DNA of 64,000 bases from Mycobacterium sp. Aquia_216 (GTDB taxonomy: Bacteria > Actinomycetota > Actinomycetes > Mycobacteriales > Mycobacteriaceae), in the NCBI RefSeq assembly GCF_026723865.1, contig NZ_CP113529.1:3100001-3164000 (forward strand), in the 5' to 3' direction. Both the position numbers and the translations under genes were made by a program. Under the pieces are notes generated by a model that made no database searches, was not told the origin of the DNA, and saw only the letters and a list, made by a program, of their open reading frames with translations. Every line of letters begins with the position of its first letter. The first letter of the stretch is position 1. Below are positions 33,705 to 43,090 of the stretch, piece by piece.

Positions 33705-34519
33705 GGTCGTCATTGTGGGCCCGCTACCTCACCCGATCGGTGACGCTGGCCTATATCGGCGTGATGCTCATCGTTCCGGTGTCGATCATTTTGTGGCGGA
33801 CATTCCGGCCGGGGATTGATCAGTTCTACGCGTGGATCAGCACGCCGGCGGCGATCTCGGCGCTGCACCTGTCGCTTCTGGTGGTCGCCATCGTGGTGCC
33901 GCTGAATGTGATCTTCGGTGTGCTCACGTCATTGTTGCTCGCGCGCAGCCGATTCCGCGGCAGGGCCGCGCTGCAGGCACTCGTCGATCTGCCCTTCGCG
34001 GTGTCGCCCATCATCGTGGGGGTGGCCCTGATCCTGCTGTGGGGGTCGGCCGGCGCGCTGGGATTCGTCGAAAACGACCTCGGAATCAAGATCATCTTCG
34101 GCTTGCCCGGCCTCATCCTGGTCAGCATTTTCGTCACCTTGCCGTTCGTGGTGCGAGAGGTCCAACCGGTGCTGCAGGAGGTGGGAACCGAGCAGGAACA
34201 GGCGGCCGCAACGCTGGGCTCGGGCCCGTGGCAGACGTTTTGGCGGATAACCCTGCCGACCATCCGCTGGGGCCTGATCTACGGCACGGTGCTGACCACC
34301 GCACGCACGCTTGGCGAATTCGGCGGGGTCATTATGGTGTCGTCCAACTTGCCGGGGGAGTCGCAAACCCTGACGCTGCTGGTGAACGATCGCTACGCCC
34401 GCGGAGCCGACTACGGCGCCTACGCGCTGTCCACGATGCTGATGGGCGTCGCCGTGGTGTTCCTGATCGTCAAGACGATTCTGTTGATTCGCCGGAAACG
34501 GGCAAAGGCGCCGGCCTGA
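33701..34519 (+). CDS. cysW: Sulfate ABC transporter permease CysW
   Basis: 272 aa from GTG 33701, overlapping the cysT stop (GTGA). It has six hydrophobic segments and the EAA loop EQAAATLGSGPWQTFWRITLP. It forms the channel with CysT. In M. tuberculosis the ATPase gene cysA1 follows directly; here no ATP-binding subunit lies downstream, and the next gene is a glutamine synthetase. Confidence 0.95.
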   Translation: MRSSLWARYLTRSVTLAYIGVMLIVPVSIILWRTFRPGIDQFYAWISTPAAISALHLSLLVVAIVVPLNVIFGVLTSLLLARSRFRGRAALQALVDLPFAVSPIIVGVALILLWGSAGALGFVENDLGIKIIFGLPGLILVSIFVTLPFVVREVQPVLQEVGTEQEQAAATLGSGPWQTFWRITLPTIRWGLIYGTVLTTARTLGEFGGVIMVSSNLPGESQTLTLLVNDRYARGADYGAYALSTMLMGVAVVFLIVKTILLIRRKRAKAPA

Positions 34520-34600
34520 CCGGTGACTTGTCTCATGTTCGCAACGCTGATAGCGCGCCGTTGACGCGCGTGTAACAAGTTTGGCATCGAAGCTTCCTAA

Positions 34601-34643
34601 GGTGGGGCGGTCCACCCTCCGCACATGGGGGTCGTGGACCCCC
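34601..34643 (+). promoter_or_regulatory. Two hairpins in the glutamine synthetase 5' leader
   Basis: GGTGG (34601-34605) pairs with CCACC (34612-34616), and GGGGGTC (34627-34633) pairs with GACCCCC (34637-34643) around a three-base loop. They sit between cysW and the ribosome site at about 34656-34661. They could act as a terminator for the sulfate operon or as a leader control element for the synthetase. Confidence 0.4.
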
Positions 34644-34667
34644 TTAGCAGCAGCGATAGGAACTCCA

Positions 34668-36845
34668 TTGAGCGGAAACTCAGTACGCCTGCAGGCGATC
34701 AACAACGTCGAGGCATACATCCCCCCGGCCGTCAGCTTCGTTCCCGGTGAAGCCCCGGGCGAGATCTTCGGCTCTAACGTCTTCACCAAGGCCGAGATGC
34801 AGGCGCGGCTGCCCAAATCGGTGTTCAAGTCGGTCGTGGCGACGATCGACAAAGGCACCAAGCTTGACCCCGCGGTGGCCGACGCGGTCGCGGTGGCCAT
34901 GAAGGACTGGGCAGTGGAGAAGGGCGCCACCCACTACGCGCACGTTTTCTACCCGATGACCGGCCTGACCGCCGAGAAGCACGACAGCTTCCTGGATCCC
35001 GTCGGCGACGGGACCACGCTCGCCGAGTTCGCCGGCAAGACACTCATCCAGGGCGAGCCCGATGCCTCCAGCTTCCCGTCGGGTGGGCTACGCAGCACCT
35101 TCGAGGCGCGCGGCTACACCGGCTGGGACGCCACCAGCCCCGCCTACATCCTGGAGAACCCGAACGGCAACACACTGTGCATCCCAACGGTGTTCGTCTC
35201 GATGACCGGTGAGGCTCTGGACTACAAGACGCCGCTACTGCGCAGCCAGCAGGCCATGGGCGTGCACGCCGAGCGCATTCTGAAGCTGTTCGGTCACAAG
35301 GATCTCAATCACGTCGTCTCGTTCTGCGGCCCGGAGCAGGAGTACTTCCTGGTCGACCGGCACTTCTTCCTGGCGCGACCGGACCTGGTCAACGCCGGAC
35401 GCACCCTGTTCGGCGCCAAGCCACCGAAGGGTCAGGAGTTCGACGACCACTACTTCGGTGCGGTCCCCGAGCGTGTCCTCGGCTTCATGATGGACACCGA
35501 GCGCGAGCTGTTCAAACTCGGTATTCCCGCCAAGACCCGGCACAACGAGGTGGCCCCGGGCCAGTTCGAGATCGCGCCGATGTTCGAGCGGGCCAACATC
35601 GCCTCCGACCACCAGCAGCTGCTGATGACGGTATTCAAGACGATCGCGAAGAAGCACGGCATGGAATGCTTATTCCACGAGAAGCCTTTCGCCGGTGTCA
35701 ACGGATCCGGCAAACACGTCAACTTCTCGTTGGGCAACTCCGAGCTGGGCTCGCTGCTGGTCCCGGGCGACACCCCGCACGAGAACGCCCAGTTCCTGGT
35801 GTTCTGCGCCGCCGTGATTCGCGCCGTCCACAAATTCTCGGGGCTGCTCCGCGTCTCGGTCGCGTCGGCCACCAACGACCACCGGCTGGGCGCTAACGAG
35901 GCGCCGCCCGCGATCATCTCGATCTTCCTCGGCGAGCAGCTCGCCGACGTGTTCGAGCAGATCGCCAAGGGCGCGGCAACGTCGTCAAAGGGTAAGGGCA
36001 CCATGATCATTGGCGTCGACACCCTGCCGCCGCTGCCGACCGATCCGGGTGACCGCAACCGCACCAGCCCGTTCGCGTTCACCGGTAACCGGTTCGAGTT
36101 CCGGGCGCCCGGCTCGGGGCAGACGGTTGCCGTGCCGTTGATCGTGCTCAACACGATCATGGCCGACTCGTTGGACTACATGGCGGGCGTTCTGGAAGAA
36201 GCCGTCGCCGCCGGCGAGGACTTCGACCACGCGGTGCAGAAACTGCTGACCGAGGTCATCACCGAGCACGGCGCGGTGGTCTTCAACGGCGACGGTTACG
36301 CGGAGAACTGGCAGATCGAAGCGGCCGAGCGCGGCCTGCCGAACTTGAAGACCACGCTGGACGCCATTCCGGAGCTGATCAAGCCGGATGCGATCGAACT
36401 CTTCGCGAAATACGGGGTGTTCAACGAACGCGAGCTGCACAGCCGCTACGAGGTGCGTCTCGAGCAGTACGCGCTGACCGTTGCGGTCGAGGCCAAGCTG
36501 GCGTTGGAGCTCGGGACGACGGTCATCCTGCCCGCCGCGATTCGCTACCAGACCGAGCTCGCGCAGAACGTCGCCGCTTTGAAGAAGGCCGGTGTGGAGC
36601 CGAACACCGCTGTGTTGGAGGCGGTTTCGACGCCGATCGCCGATCTGGCGGCGGGCCTGGCCTCGCTGAAGTCGGCCCTGTCGGATCACTCGGCAGAGTC
36701 GGCACTCGACGAGGCCACGCATGCCCAGGAGGCGCTGCTGCCGGCGATGGAAGCGGTGCGTGCCGCCGCCGACATACTGGAAAGCGTTGTCGCCGACGAC
36801 CTGTGGCCGCTACCCACCTACCAGGAGATGCTCTACATCCTCTGA
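34668..36845 (+). CDS. glnN: Type III glutamine synthetase
   Basis: 725 aa from TTG 34668, which follows a cgatagga ribosome site and gives the usual GS III length; the in-frame opening extends to 34581. GS III motifs are present: the large insert-containing catalytic core with [33 protein letters not shown] (glutamate/metal site), [35 protein letters not shown] and [13 protein letters not shown]. It makes glutamine from glutamate, ammonia and ATP as a dodecamer. It adds to, and is unrelated in length to, the type I enzymes that M. tuberculosis has. There are two hairpins in its leader and a long stem-loop after it. Confidence 0.93.
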   Translation: MSGNSVRLQAINNVEAYIPPAVSFVPGEAPGEIFGSNVFTKAEMQARLPKSVFKSVVATIDKGTKLDPAVADAVAVAMKDWAVEKGATHYAHVFYPMTGLTAEKHDSFLDPVGDGTTLAEFAGKTLIQGEPDASSFPSGGLRSTFEARGYTGWDATSPAYILENPNGNTLCIPTVFVSMTGEALDYKTPLLRSQQAMGVHAERILKLFGHKDLNHVVSFCGPEQEYFLVDRHFFLARPDLVNAGRTLFGAKPPKGQEFDDHYFGAVPERVLGFMMDTERELFKLGIPAKTRHNEVAPGQFEIAPMFERANIASDHQQLLMTVFKTIAKKHGMECLFHEKPFAGVNGSGKHVNFSLGNSELGSLLVPGDTPHENAQFLVFCAAVIRAVHKFSGLLRVSVASATNDHRLGANEAPPAIISIFLGEQLADVFEQIAKGAATSSKGKGTMIIGVDTLPPLPTDPGDRNRTSPFAFTGNRFEFRAPGSGQTVAVPLIVLNTIMADSLDYMAGVLEEAVAAGEDFDHAVQKLLTEVITEHGAVVFNGDGYAENWQIEAAERGLPNLKTTLDAIPELIKPDAIELFAKYGVFNERELHSRYEVRLEQYALTVAVEAKLALELGTTVILPAAIRYQTELAQNVAALKKAGVEPNTAVLEAVSTPIADLAAGLASLKSALSDHSAESALDEATHAQEALLPAMEAVRAAADILESVVADDLWPLPTYQEMLYIL

Positions 36846-36849
36846 ATCC

Positions 36850-36916
36850 GTCGTCGGGCGTGGGGGTCGGTCGCGCTCGCGGAGCTTGATAATCCGAGGC
36901 TCCCACGCCCGGCGAC
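36850..36916. terminator. 15-bp stem-loop after the glutamine synthetase gene
   Basis: The arm at 36850-36864 (GTCGTCGGGCGTGGG) pairs with 36902-36916 (CCCACGCCCGGCGAC) with one G-T mismatch, enclosing a 37-base loop that has its own short GC stem. It starts five bases after the stop codon. It has no U-run, as is common for mycobacterial terminators, so transcription stop or mRNA protection are both possible. Confidence 0.5.
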
Positions 36917-37006
36917 TCTCGGTGCATGCGAGAGCGCCACGCTGCACATGTCGCACCTGACGGGCTAAGTTTTGAAGACACGAAGATCACCCGGCCAGGG
37001 GAGAGC

Positions 37007-38131
37007 ATGGGGTCATTTGACGACGGCCAGCGGCGGGCCGCGGAACTGGAGGCGTACCACGCGCTCTGGAACCTGTGGCGCTCCTCGCCGCGACCGAGTG
37101 TCGAAAACTGGGAGTCGGCGTGCCGGATGCTGGGGGATTACTACACCGTCAGCAAAGCCCGCCATGACGCCGAAGTCTGCGAAATGCGGATCCGCTACTT
37201 GGAGATCGCGGAACCCCTGCCCCGGCTGTCGGATTTCGTGCAGCCCCCGGCCTACGATCGACTACCCGACGCCGAGCGGCAGCTGGCGCAGGCCCGTCAC
37301 CGGTATCAGTTGGCCCGCCGCCAGTACCCCGTGCGCGAACAACAGCGATTGCGAGAACTCGAGACGACCAAGGCGCTCTATGCGGCAGTGCAGGCAGCCG
37401 AAGCGAGGGCCAGGGCCGCCGAGCTGGCACGCCAGCGCGAATGGCAGCTGAGCCGCTGGCCGAAAGACGTTGTCCTGGACAGCGAGATCTACAACCTCGA
37501 CGGCGTGGCCGCCCAAGTGGAGCGGCAGAACGCGAAAATTGAATCCCAAGTGGCGGCCCTGACCGATCTACTTCGTGCGGGATTGCCGCGCCTGCCGGAT
37601 CTGTCGAAGTCAGCCCCGGCCGAAACGGCGGCCCACGTCCAATCGGCCCTGACGGCAATGCCATTGCCCTGCGGCATCAGCCCTAAGCCCGTCGTTGAAT
37701 ACTCGCCGACCACAGGCCAATTGGTGGTCGAGTATGAGTTACCCACGGTAAATGTAGTCCCGAAGGCCAAGGCGTACCGCTACGTCAAGAGCAGGGACAC
37801 GGTCGTCGAGACAGCCCGACCGGTGGGGCAAGTAAAAGCGTTGTACGCCAGCACTATTGCGCAGCTCACGCTGCTGTCTTTGGCGATCGTCTTCGAACTC
37901 GACACCGAGCATCGATTCGATGTGGTGATCTTCAACGGCGTCGTCGCAACAACGGATCCGAGCACCGGTCAACCGATCCGGCCGTGCTTGATCAGCCTGC
38001 GCGTCGACGCCGCTACCTTCGCGGGGATCAAGCTCGAAGACGTCGATCCGTCCGTATGCCTGAAAAGACTCTCGGCGATGGTGTCGCCGAACCCTACTGA
38101 GTTCGTCCCGGTGCCGCCGCGCGCGCAGTGA
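37007..38131 (+). CDS. Protein related to the central region of Mrr-type restriction system proteins, nuclease domain not seen
   Basis: 374 aa from ATG 37007 (ggggagag ribosome site). The N-terminal half is long charged helices, likely coiled coil (about 95-170). The C-terminal half (PVVEYSPTTGQLVVEYELP, then KALYASTIAQLTLLSLAIVF and IRPCLISLRVDAATF) resembles a region that precedes or follows the nuclease domain in actinobacterial 'restriction endonuclease' proteins. No D-(E/Q)xK nuclease motif was found, so it may be a non-nuclease relative, a partner, or a truncated version. No methylase gene is adjacent. Confidence 0.55.
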   Translation: MGSFDDGQRRAAELEAYHALWNLWRSSPRPSVENWESACRMLGDYYTVSKARHDAEVCEMRIRYLEIAEPLPRLSDFVQPPAYDRLPDAERQLAQARHRYQLARRQYPVREQQRLRELETTKALYAAVQAAEARARAAELARQREWQLSRWPKDVVLDSEIYNLDGVAAQVERQNAKIESQVAALTDLLRAGLPRLPDLSKSAPAETAAHVQSALTAMPLPCGISPKPVVEYSPTTGQLVVEYELPTVNVVPKAKAYRYVKSRDTVVETARPVGQVKALYASTIAQLTLLSLAIVFELDTEHRFDVVIFNGVVATTDPSTGQPIRPCLISLRVDAATFAGIKLEDVDPSVCLKRLSAMVSPNPTEFVPVPPRAQ

Positions 38132-39826
38132 TCAGCCGTAGGCGTCCCACCAGGTGTGCAAGTCCTCGACGGTGGCGGGGTCGCCCGCGACGTCGCTGAG
38201 CATCAGCTTTTCGTCGTTGGTCCAAATCACGTTCGGGTGTCCGTTGTAGGTGCCGCACGCGATCAAACCGGCCATCTCGTTAGGGGTTTGGTCGTAGTGC
38301 CAGCTCACCGGCGAGGCGCCTTCCCCGGGGCAGTTCACCAGGCTGACATTGGCGATGTCATCGGTGAACGACTTCTTCAGCCGGTCCGGTGTCGGGAACA
38401 GGCCGTAAGTGGCATGACTCGGGCCGCCGGGCTGGGTGTTCTGTCCACAGGACACCATCGCCACCGCGCTGACCCACATGCTGCCCGAATCCGGCGTAGC
38501 CGGGGTGCAGGTGCCGGCGAGGTAGCCGGGCGGTAGCAGGCTGAGCAGTCGGGCTTGCTCGTTGCTGGTAGCTTGACTGGTGGGCGCCGCGGTTTTCGTC
38601 CCACCCGCCTTTGGCGGTTGCTGGCCGGAGGGCTTCATCGTCAGCCAGATTCCGGCAGCGGCGGCAATGGCGACGACGACAACGGCGGCCGCCGCAGCGA
38701 GAATCGGCCAACGGCTGCGTTTACCCGGTGCCGCCGGTTGATCGGATCCAGCGGCGCCGGGCTGGGTGGCGGTGCTGGGTTCCCCCGCGGTGGGCAGCGC
38801 GCCGCTGACCGGGGCTGCCGGCAGCGGCGGTGCCGGGCTCTCCGGCTGCGTGTCGGGTCCTGGCGATGTCAGCGGGTTGTATCGGGTATGCGGGGCGGAG
38901 GACGTTTCGACGGCCCCGTCCGGCCGGATGTCATGTGGCTTCGCCGAAGTTTCGCTGCGCCGCAGAATGGTTGCGGCACGGTCGCGCTCCGGCCGGGAAA
39001 GGGCGTCGTGTGCGGCCTCGGCCAGATCGCCGGCGGTGGCGTAGCGCTCGATCGGGTTCTTGGCCATGCCGCCCGCGATCACGGTATCGAATGCCCGGTC
39101 CACGCCGAACCCTTGGGCGCTGGGCAGCGGGATGGGTTCCATCATGTGCGCGGTGACCAGTACGCCGGTGCTATCGGCAGGATAGGGCGGCGCCCCGGTC
39201 AGGCATTCGTACAGCACACAGGCCAACGCGTAGACGTCCGCGCGGGGAGTCACCTCGACATTCGAAAACCGTTCGGGCGCCATGTATTTCCAGGTGCCCA
39301 CGGCGGTGCCCAGCTGGGTGAGTTTTTCGTCGGTTTTCGCGCTGGCGATGCCGAAGTCGACCAGATAGGCGAAGTCGTTGCCGGTGATCAGGATGTTCTG
39401 TGGTTTGACGTCACGGTGTGTCACTCCGGCGGCGTGAGCGGCGTCCAGCGCCGAGGCGACCTGATGGATGATGGCCACCGCCCGCGCAGGAGCCAGGGCC
39501 CCGTCGCGTTCGAGCAGGCTGCCCAGGTCGACGCCCTCGATAAGGCGCATCTCCAAATACAGTTGCCCGTCAATTTCGCCGTAGTCGTGGATGGGGACCA
39601 CGTGGGGTTCCAGCAAACGGCCGGTGATGCGTGCTTCGCGCTCCATCCGCTTGCGAAACACCGGGTCTTGGCTGAACGCAAGCGACATCAGTTTGAGCGC
39701 CACTGTCCATTCTTTGACGGTGTGGTCTGCTTCGTACACCTCGCCCATTCCACCGCGACCCAGCAGCCGTTTCAAGTAGTAGGGACCGAACATCGTCCCC
39801 AACCGCGAGCCTTGCGCGCCGGTCAT
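38132..39826 (-). CDS. Membrane Ser/Thr protein kinase with short extracellular Cys domain
   Basis: 564 aa. The kinase domain (about 15-275) has the P-loop LLGRGGMGEVYEA, Lys in VALKLM, catalytic HRDVKPQN, DFG and APERF. A Pro/Ala-rich linker leads to a single membrane segment (about 375-400) and an external part of about 160 residues with four Cys, including ACGTYNGHPNVIW. The kinase core is very similar to that of the neighbouring PknE-like kinase at 40798, but the external domain is different. The external domain probably senses an unknown signal. Confidence 0.92.
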   Translation of the reverse strand: MTGAQGSRLGTMFGPYYLKRLLGRGGMGEVYEADHTVKEWTVALKLMSLAFSQDPVFRKRMEREARITGRLLEPHVVPIHDYGEIDGQLYLEMRLIEGVDLGSLLERDGALAPARAVAIIHQVASALDAAHAAGVTHRDVKPQNILITGNDFAYLVDFGIASAKTDEKLTQLGTAVGTWKYMAPERFSNVEVTPRADVYALACVLYECLTGAPPYPADSTGVLVTAHMMEPIPLPSAQGFGVDRAFDTVIAGGMAKNPIERYATAGDLAEAAHDALSRPERDRAATILRRSETSAKPHDIRPDGAVETSSAPHTRYNPLTSPGPDTQPESPAPPLPAAPVSGALPTAGEPSTATQPGAAGSDQPAAPGKRSRWPILAAAAAVVVVAIAAAAGIWLTMKPSGQQPPKAGGTKTAAPTSQATSNEQARLLSLLPPGYLAGTCTPATPDSGSMWVSAVAMVSCGQNTQPGGPSHATYGLFPTPDRLKKSFTDDIANVSLVNCPGEGASPVSWHYDQTPNEMAGLIACGTYNGHPNVIWTNDEKLMLSDVAGDPATVEDLHTWWDAYG

Positions 39827-39985
39827 CGCTGACTCCTATTCAGGGCCTGGGAACCATGACGGTAGGCCTCGGCCACTCTCACAGCTCGAAAACTACAACA
39901 TCGGGGTGGTGCGTGCGCGATCGTGTTTGCGCGACGGGAACATGCTGCGGCATAAAATATCTCGCTGAGCCCTGGTGCGCCGTGC

Positions 39986-40603
39986 TCATCGGTGCGCGAG
40001 CGCGAGGATTTGGGGCAAGGCCTCCCGGGCCGCGGCGCGACCGGCTTCGCGGGCCTGGTCGATCTGATGGAACTCCAGCAGCCCGACGCCGCGGGTGCTG
40101 GGCCGGATCACTATGTCGGCCTGGGCCAGGGTCGAGGCGGCGGCCAACCCGCTACCCATCGTCATCGTGCGAATGAGGGTTTCGGCGATCCCGGGAATGC
40201 GTGGGGGACCGGCGAACTCAGTCGCGGACGCGGTCGTCGCGTCGCCGCCGAAACCGATAGCTATCCCCACCAGCGGGCCCTCGGTACCCGCCAGCGTCGA
40301 GACAGGAAGGTTGTCGAGCACACCGCCATCGACATGCAGCGTGCCGTCGTAGACGTAGGGCGGGAAAATCCCGGGCAGTCGTAGCGAGCACCCCACGACG
40401 TCGGCGACCGGACCCCGACGGTGCACGACCGTACGCCGCCCCAGCAGGTCAACGCTGACGCAGCGAAATTCTTTGGGCAGTTCCTCCACCAGCCGCTCGC
40501 CGTAAGCACGCCGCAAGAGGGAGGGAATGCGCCGCCCGCGCGTCAGCCCTTTCACCGGCACGGTGTAGTCCCGCATCGGATTGGTGCGGATGAACGGATT
40601 CAC
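39986..40603 (-). pseudogene. 5'-truncated patatin-like phospholipase (NTE family)
   Basis: About 205 residues remain from GTG 40603. The surviving C-terminal part is clear: NPMRDYTVPVKGLTRGRRI, VADVVGCSLRLPGIFPPYVY and the dyad motif VDGGVLDNLPV with its Asp. The missing N-terminal half should carry the GxGxRG oxyanion loop and the GxSxG nucleophile, and neither is present in the preceding bases. The opening continues to 40786 but with unrelated residues. Without the nucleophile it cannot be an active lipase. Confidence 0.7.
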
Positions 40604-40609
40604 ACCGCC

Positions 40610-40801
40610 GTGACGGTCGCTCCTTTCGACGATCTCGTGCTCGAGGTTGCGGACAAGGAAGCGTTCGTGAAGGTCATCGAATGCGATATGCAAGAAGGCG
40701 TTTGCGACCTCTTCGCCGTGTACACGTCGGTTCCGGCTGACGTCCGCCGAGCACTCGCGGAGAGCGACGGGGCCGAAGCGGCCCACGCCACCCGGGACTA
40801 G
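40610..40801 (+). CDS. Possible small ORF antisense to the patatin remnant
   Basis: 63 aa from GTG 40610, sequence starting MTVAPFDDLVLEVADKEAF and containing two Cys. Its TAG (40799-40801) shares the CTAG palindrome with the stop of the kinase gene on the other strand, as real convergent neighbours often do. It could also be an accidental opening in high-GC DNA. Not recognised. Confidence 0.3.
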   Translation: MTVAPFDDLVLEVADKEAFVKVIECDMQEGVCDLFAVYTSVPADVRRALAESDGAEAAHATRD

Positions 40802-42609
40802 CCGAGAAGTTTGGTCAACCAGGTCGCGTCTTGATAGTTGATGGACTTGTTGCCGTCCCAGACGAACGGTGTGCCCGTGGCATTGAACCCGGCCAGCGTC
40901 GTGTCGCCGGCCTCGGCCTTTGCTTTGCCGGTCGCGACGTCTTCGCCCGATTTGATGCAGTTAATAACGCTGGCGTCGACGCCGATCGTCTTGGCCAGTT
41001 GAGCTAATTCGCCGTCGGTTCGATCCTCTGGGGCGCCTTCTTGCGGCTGGAAGTCGCTGGCGAACAGCCCCGAATAGAACCTCAGATAGAGCTTCGGCTC
41101 GTTCTGAGCCGCGACGCAGTACGTGGCCGCCACCGCGCGGGTCGAGTAGTTCTTGCTGTGCGACTTCTCGTCGAGGAAGTTCAACAGGTGATAGCGCACC
41201 GCGAGTTTCTGGTTGTTCACCGCGGTTTCGATATCGCCGGCATTCGACCGGATGAAGCTGCCGCACGGCGGACAGATGGGCTCGTTGAAGATGTCGATCG
41301 TCACCTGCGCCGCCGGGCTGCCTACCGAGACACCGTCGTCGACGACGCGGAGTTCAACCGCGTCTGGTGCCGCGGGTGGTTTTGGCGAGGACGGGCCCGA
41401 CGATCGCCATGGTTGGGCGACAACGAGGACCGCACCCACCACTGCGACCACGACTAGGGCCGCCAGGCCGGCCCATAGCCAAGCGGTGTGCCCGCGCCGC
41501 GGTGGCGGCTGGCCCCAGGACGGCAGCCCCACGCTGGGGGCATCGCCCGTGGCCCAGCGGGCAGCGCCGGGCCATCCCGTCTGCGCCGCGACGGGTCCGC
41601 TGGGGGGAGCCGGCGACCGGGGAGTCGAGGCGGGCCAACGCGCGCCCCCGGGCGGCGCGTAACCGCCCTTGGCGGACGGCGTCGACGCAAACCCGATGGG
41701 CGCCCGTCCGGCATATGCCGCCGGTAGTTCGGCGGCCTGGCTGCGCTGCAGAATGTCGGTCGCCCGATCCTGATCCGGCGTGGCCAGGGCGGCATACGCG
41801 GCCGCCGACAGGTCGCCGCAGGTGGGGTAGCGGTCCAGCGGGTCTTTGGCCATGCCGCGCGCGATGACCGGGTCGAAGGCGGCCGGAATGCCCGGCCGCG
41901 CGGCGCTGGGTCGCGGGATCGCCTGGTGCAGATGCGCGCTCATCACGCTGACCTGATCACCCTGGTACGGCGGAGATCCGGTCAAGCATTCATACAGAAC
42001 GCAGGCCAGTGCGTAGATATCGGCTCGGTAGGTGACCTCGGTGTCGCTGAACCGTTCCGGGGCCATGTACTTGAAGGTGCCGACCGTGGTACCGAATTGC
42101 GTCAGCTTCTCGTCGGAGGTGGCGCTGGCGATCCCGAAGTCGACCAGGTAGGCGAAGTCGTCCCCGCTGACCAGGATGTTCTCCGGTTTGACGTCGCGAT
42201 GCGTCACGCCGGCAGCGTGCGCGGCGTCGAGCGCCGAGCCGATCTGGCGCACGATCGCCACCGCCCGCGGCGGAGTCAACGGTCCGTATCGGCTCAAGAT
42301 GGTGGCCGCGTCCCGGCCATCGATCAGGCGCATGTCCACGTAGAGCTGGCCGTCGATCTCACCGAAGTCGTGAATCGGCACGACGTGGGGTTCCTGCAGT
42401 CGTCCCGCGGTGCGGGCCTCGCGCTGCATCCGGGTGCGGAAGACCGGATCGTTGGACAGCGTCTGCGACATGAGCTTGAGCGCGACGACGCGCTCGCGGA
42501 CGGTGTCCTCGGCCTCGTAGACGTCACCCATGCCGCCGCGACCCACCAGTCGCCGCAGCAAATAGGGCCCAAACTGCGAGCCCTCCCGCGAACCCGCGGT
42601 CTCGCCCAT
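40798..42609 (-). CDS. pknE: Membrane Ser/Thr protein kinase with thioredoxin/DsbA-like external domain (PknE type)
   Basis: 603 aa from ATG 42609 (gaggag ribosome site). The kinase domain (about 10-270) has LVGRGGMGDVYEA, VALKLM, HRDVKPEN, DFG and APERF. A Gly/Pro-rich linker is followed by a membrane segment (AWLWAGLAALVVVAVVGAVL) and an extracellular thioredoxin-fold domain with a redox motif EPICPPCGSF. Mycobacterial PknE carries such a DsbG-like domain, so I assign this gene to that family; orthology is not proven. The next kinase downstream lacks this domain. Confidence 0.88.
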   Translation of the reverse strand: MGETAGSREGSQFGPYLLRRLVGRGGMGDVYEAEDTVRERVVALKLMSQTLSNDPVFRTRMQREARTAGRLQEPHVVPIHDFGEIDGQLYVDMRLIDGRDAATILSRYGPLTPPRAVAIVRQIGSALDAAHAAGVTHRDVKPENILVSGDDFAYLVDFGIASATSDEKLTQFGTTVGTFKYMAPERFSDTEVTYRADIYALACVLYECLTGSPPYQGDQVSVMSAHLHQAIPRPSAARPGIPAAFDPVIARGMAKDPLDRYPTCGDLSAAAYAALATPDQDRATDILQRSQAAELPAAYAGRAPIGFASTPSAKGGYAPPGGARWPASTPRSPAPPSGPVAAQTGWPGAARWATGDAPSVGLPSWGQPPPRRGHTAWLWAGLAALVVVAVVGAVLVVAQPWRSSGPSSPKPPAAPDAVELRVVDDGVSVGSPAAQVTIDIFNEPICPPCGSFIRSNAGDIETAVNNQKLAVRYHLLNFLDEKSHSKNYSTRAVAATYCVAAQNEPKLYLRFYSGLFASDFQPQEGAPEDRTDGELAQLAKTIGVDASVINCIKSGEDVATGKAKAEAGDTTLAGFNATGTPFVWDGNKSINYQDATWLTKLLG

Positions 42610-42748
42610 CGCCGACTCCTCCGTGCCAGGCATAAGGCTAATAGTTTGGGCCACGCAGGGGCATGGTGAATAGAGAGATTGCCAGCCAATTCAATAAGCC
42701 GGCGGTACGACGCCGATGTCGGTGGCAAAGCCGGCGATCAACTCCCGA

Positions 42749-43090
42749 TCAGCGGCGCTCTTCGTCACCGGTCGTGCGCTCGCCGAGGCCCTCCCGCGAC
42801 AGCGCCCGGAGGAACCCATAGGCGTGCATCCCGGTGTTGCCGGGATTCTTGACGATCCATTCGTTGATGTTTCCCAGCGCCGTGGCTAAGTGGTCGCGTT
42901 TGATCCGCACCAAGTAGGTCTGTCGCTCGTCGTCGGGATCGTCGCTGGAATTGGCCACCGCGACGGGATTTTTGAATGCGTACGCAATGCCATGCACGGA
43001 ATCGTGGTTTAGCGCCCAGCGAAGTTCGTTGGGCCGCAGCCCGTTCACCGCAATATTGCGGTAGCCGTTGTCGTCGTCTGAATTGCTCAC
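42749..43090 (-). CDS. Conserved-type hypothetical protein, 113 aa
   Basis: 113 aa, charged and soluble. It starts MSNSDDDNGYRNIAVNGLRP and contains YLVRIKRDHLATALGNINEW. No domain or membrane segment is recognised. It ends 139 bp before the kinase gene start (same strand) and could be a separate transcript. Confidence 0.6.
   Translation of the reverse strand: MSNSDDDNGYRNIAVNGLRPNELRWALNHDSVHGIAYAFKNPVAVANSSDDPDDERQTYLVRIKRDHLATALGNINEWIVKNPGNTGMHAYGFLRALSREGLGERTTGDEERR

Noticed and set aside
36850..36916. tRNA-like fold in the stem-loop after the glutamine synthetase gene
   Set aside because: The arms are too long and no anticodon, D-arm or T-arm consensus is present; it is better read as a terminator-like stem-loop.
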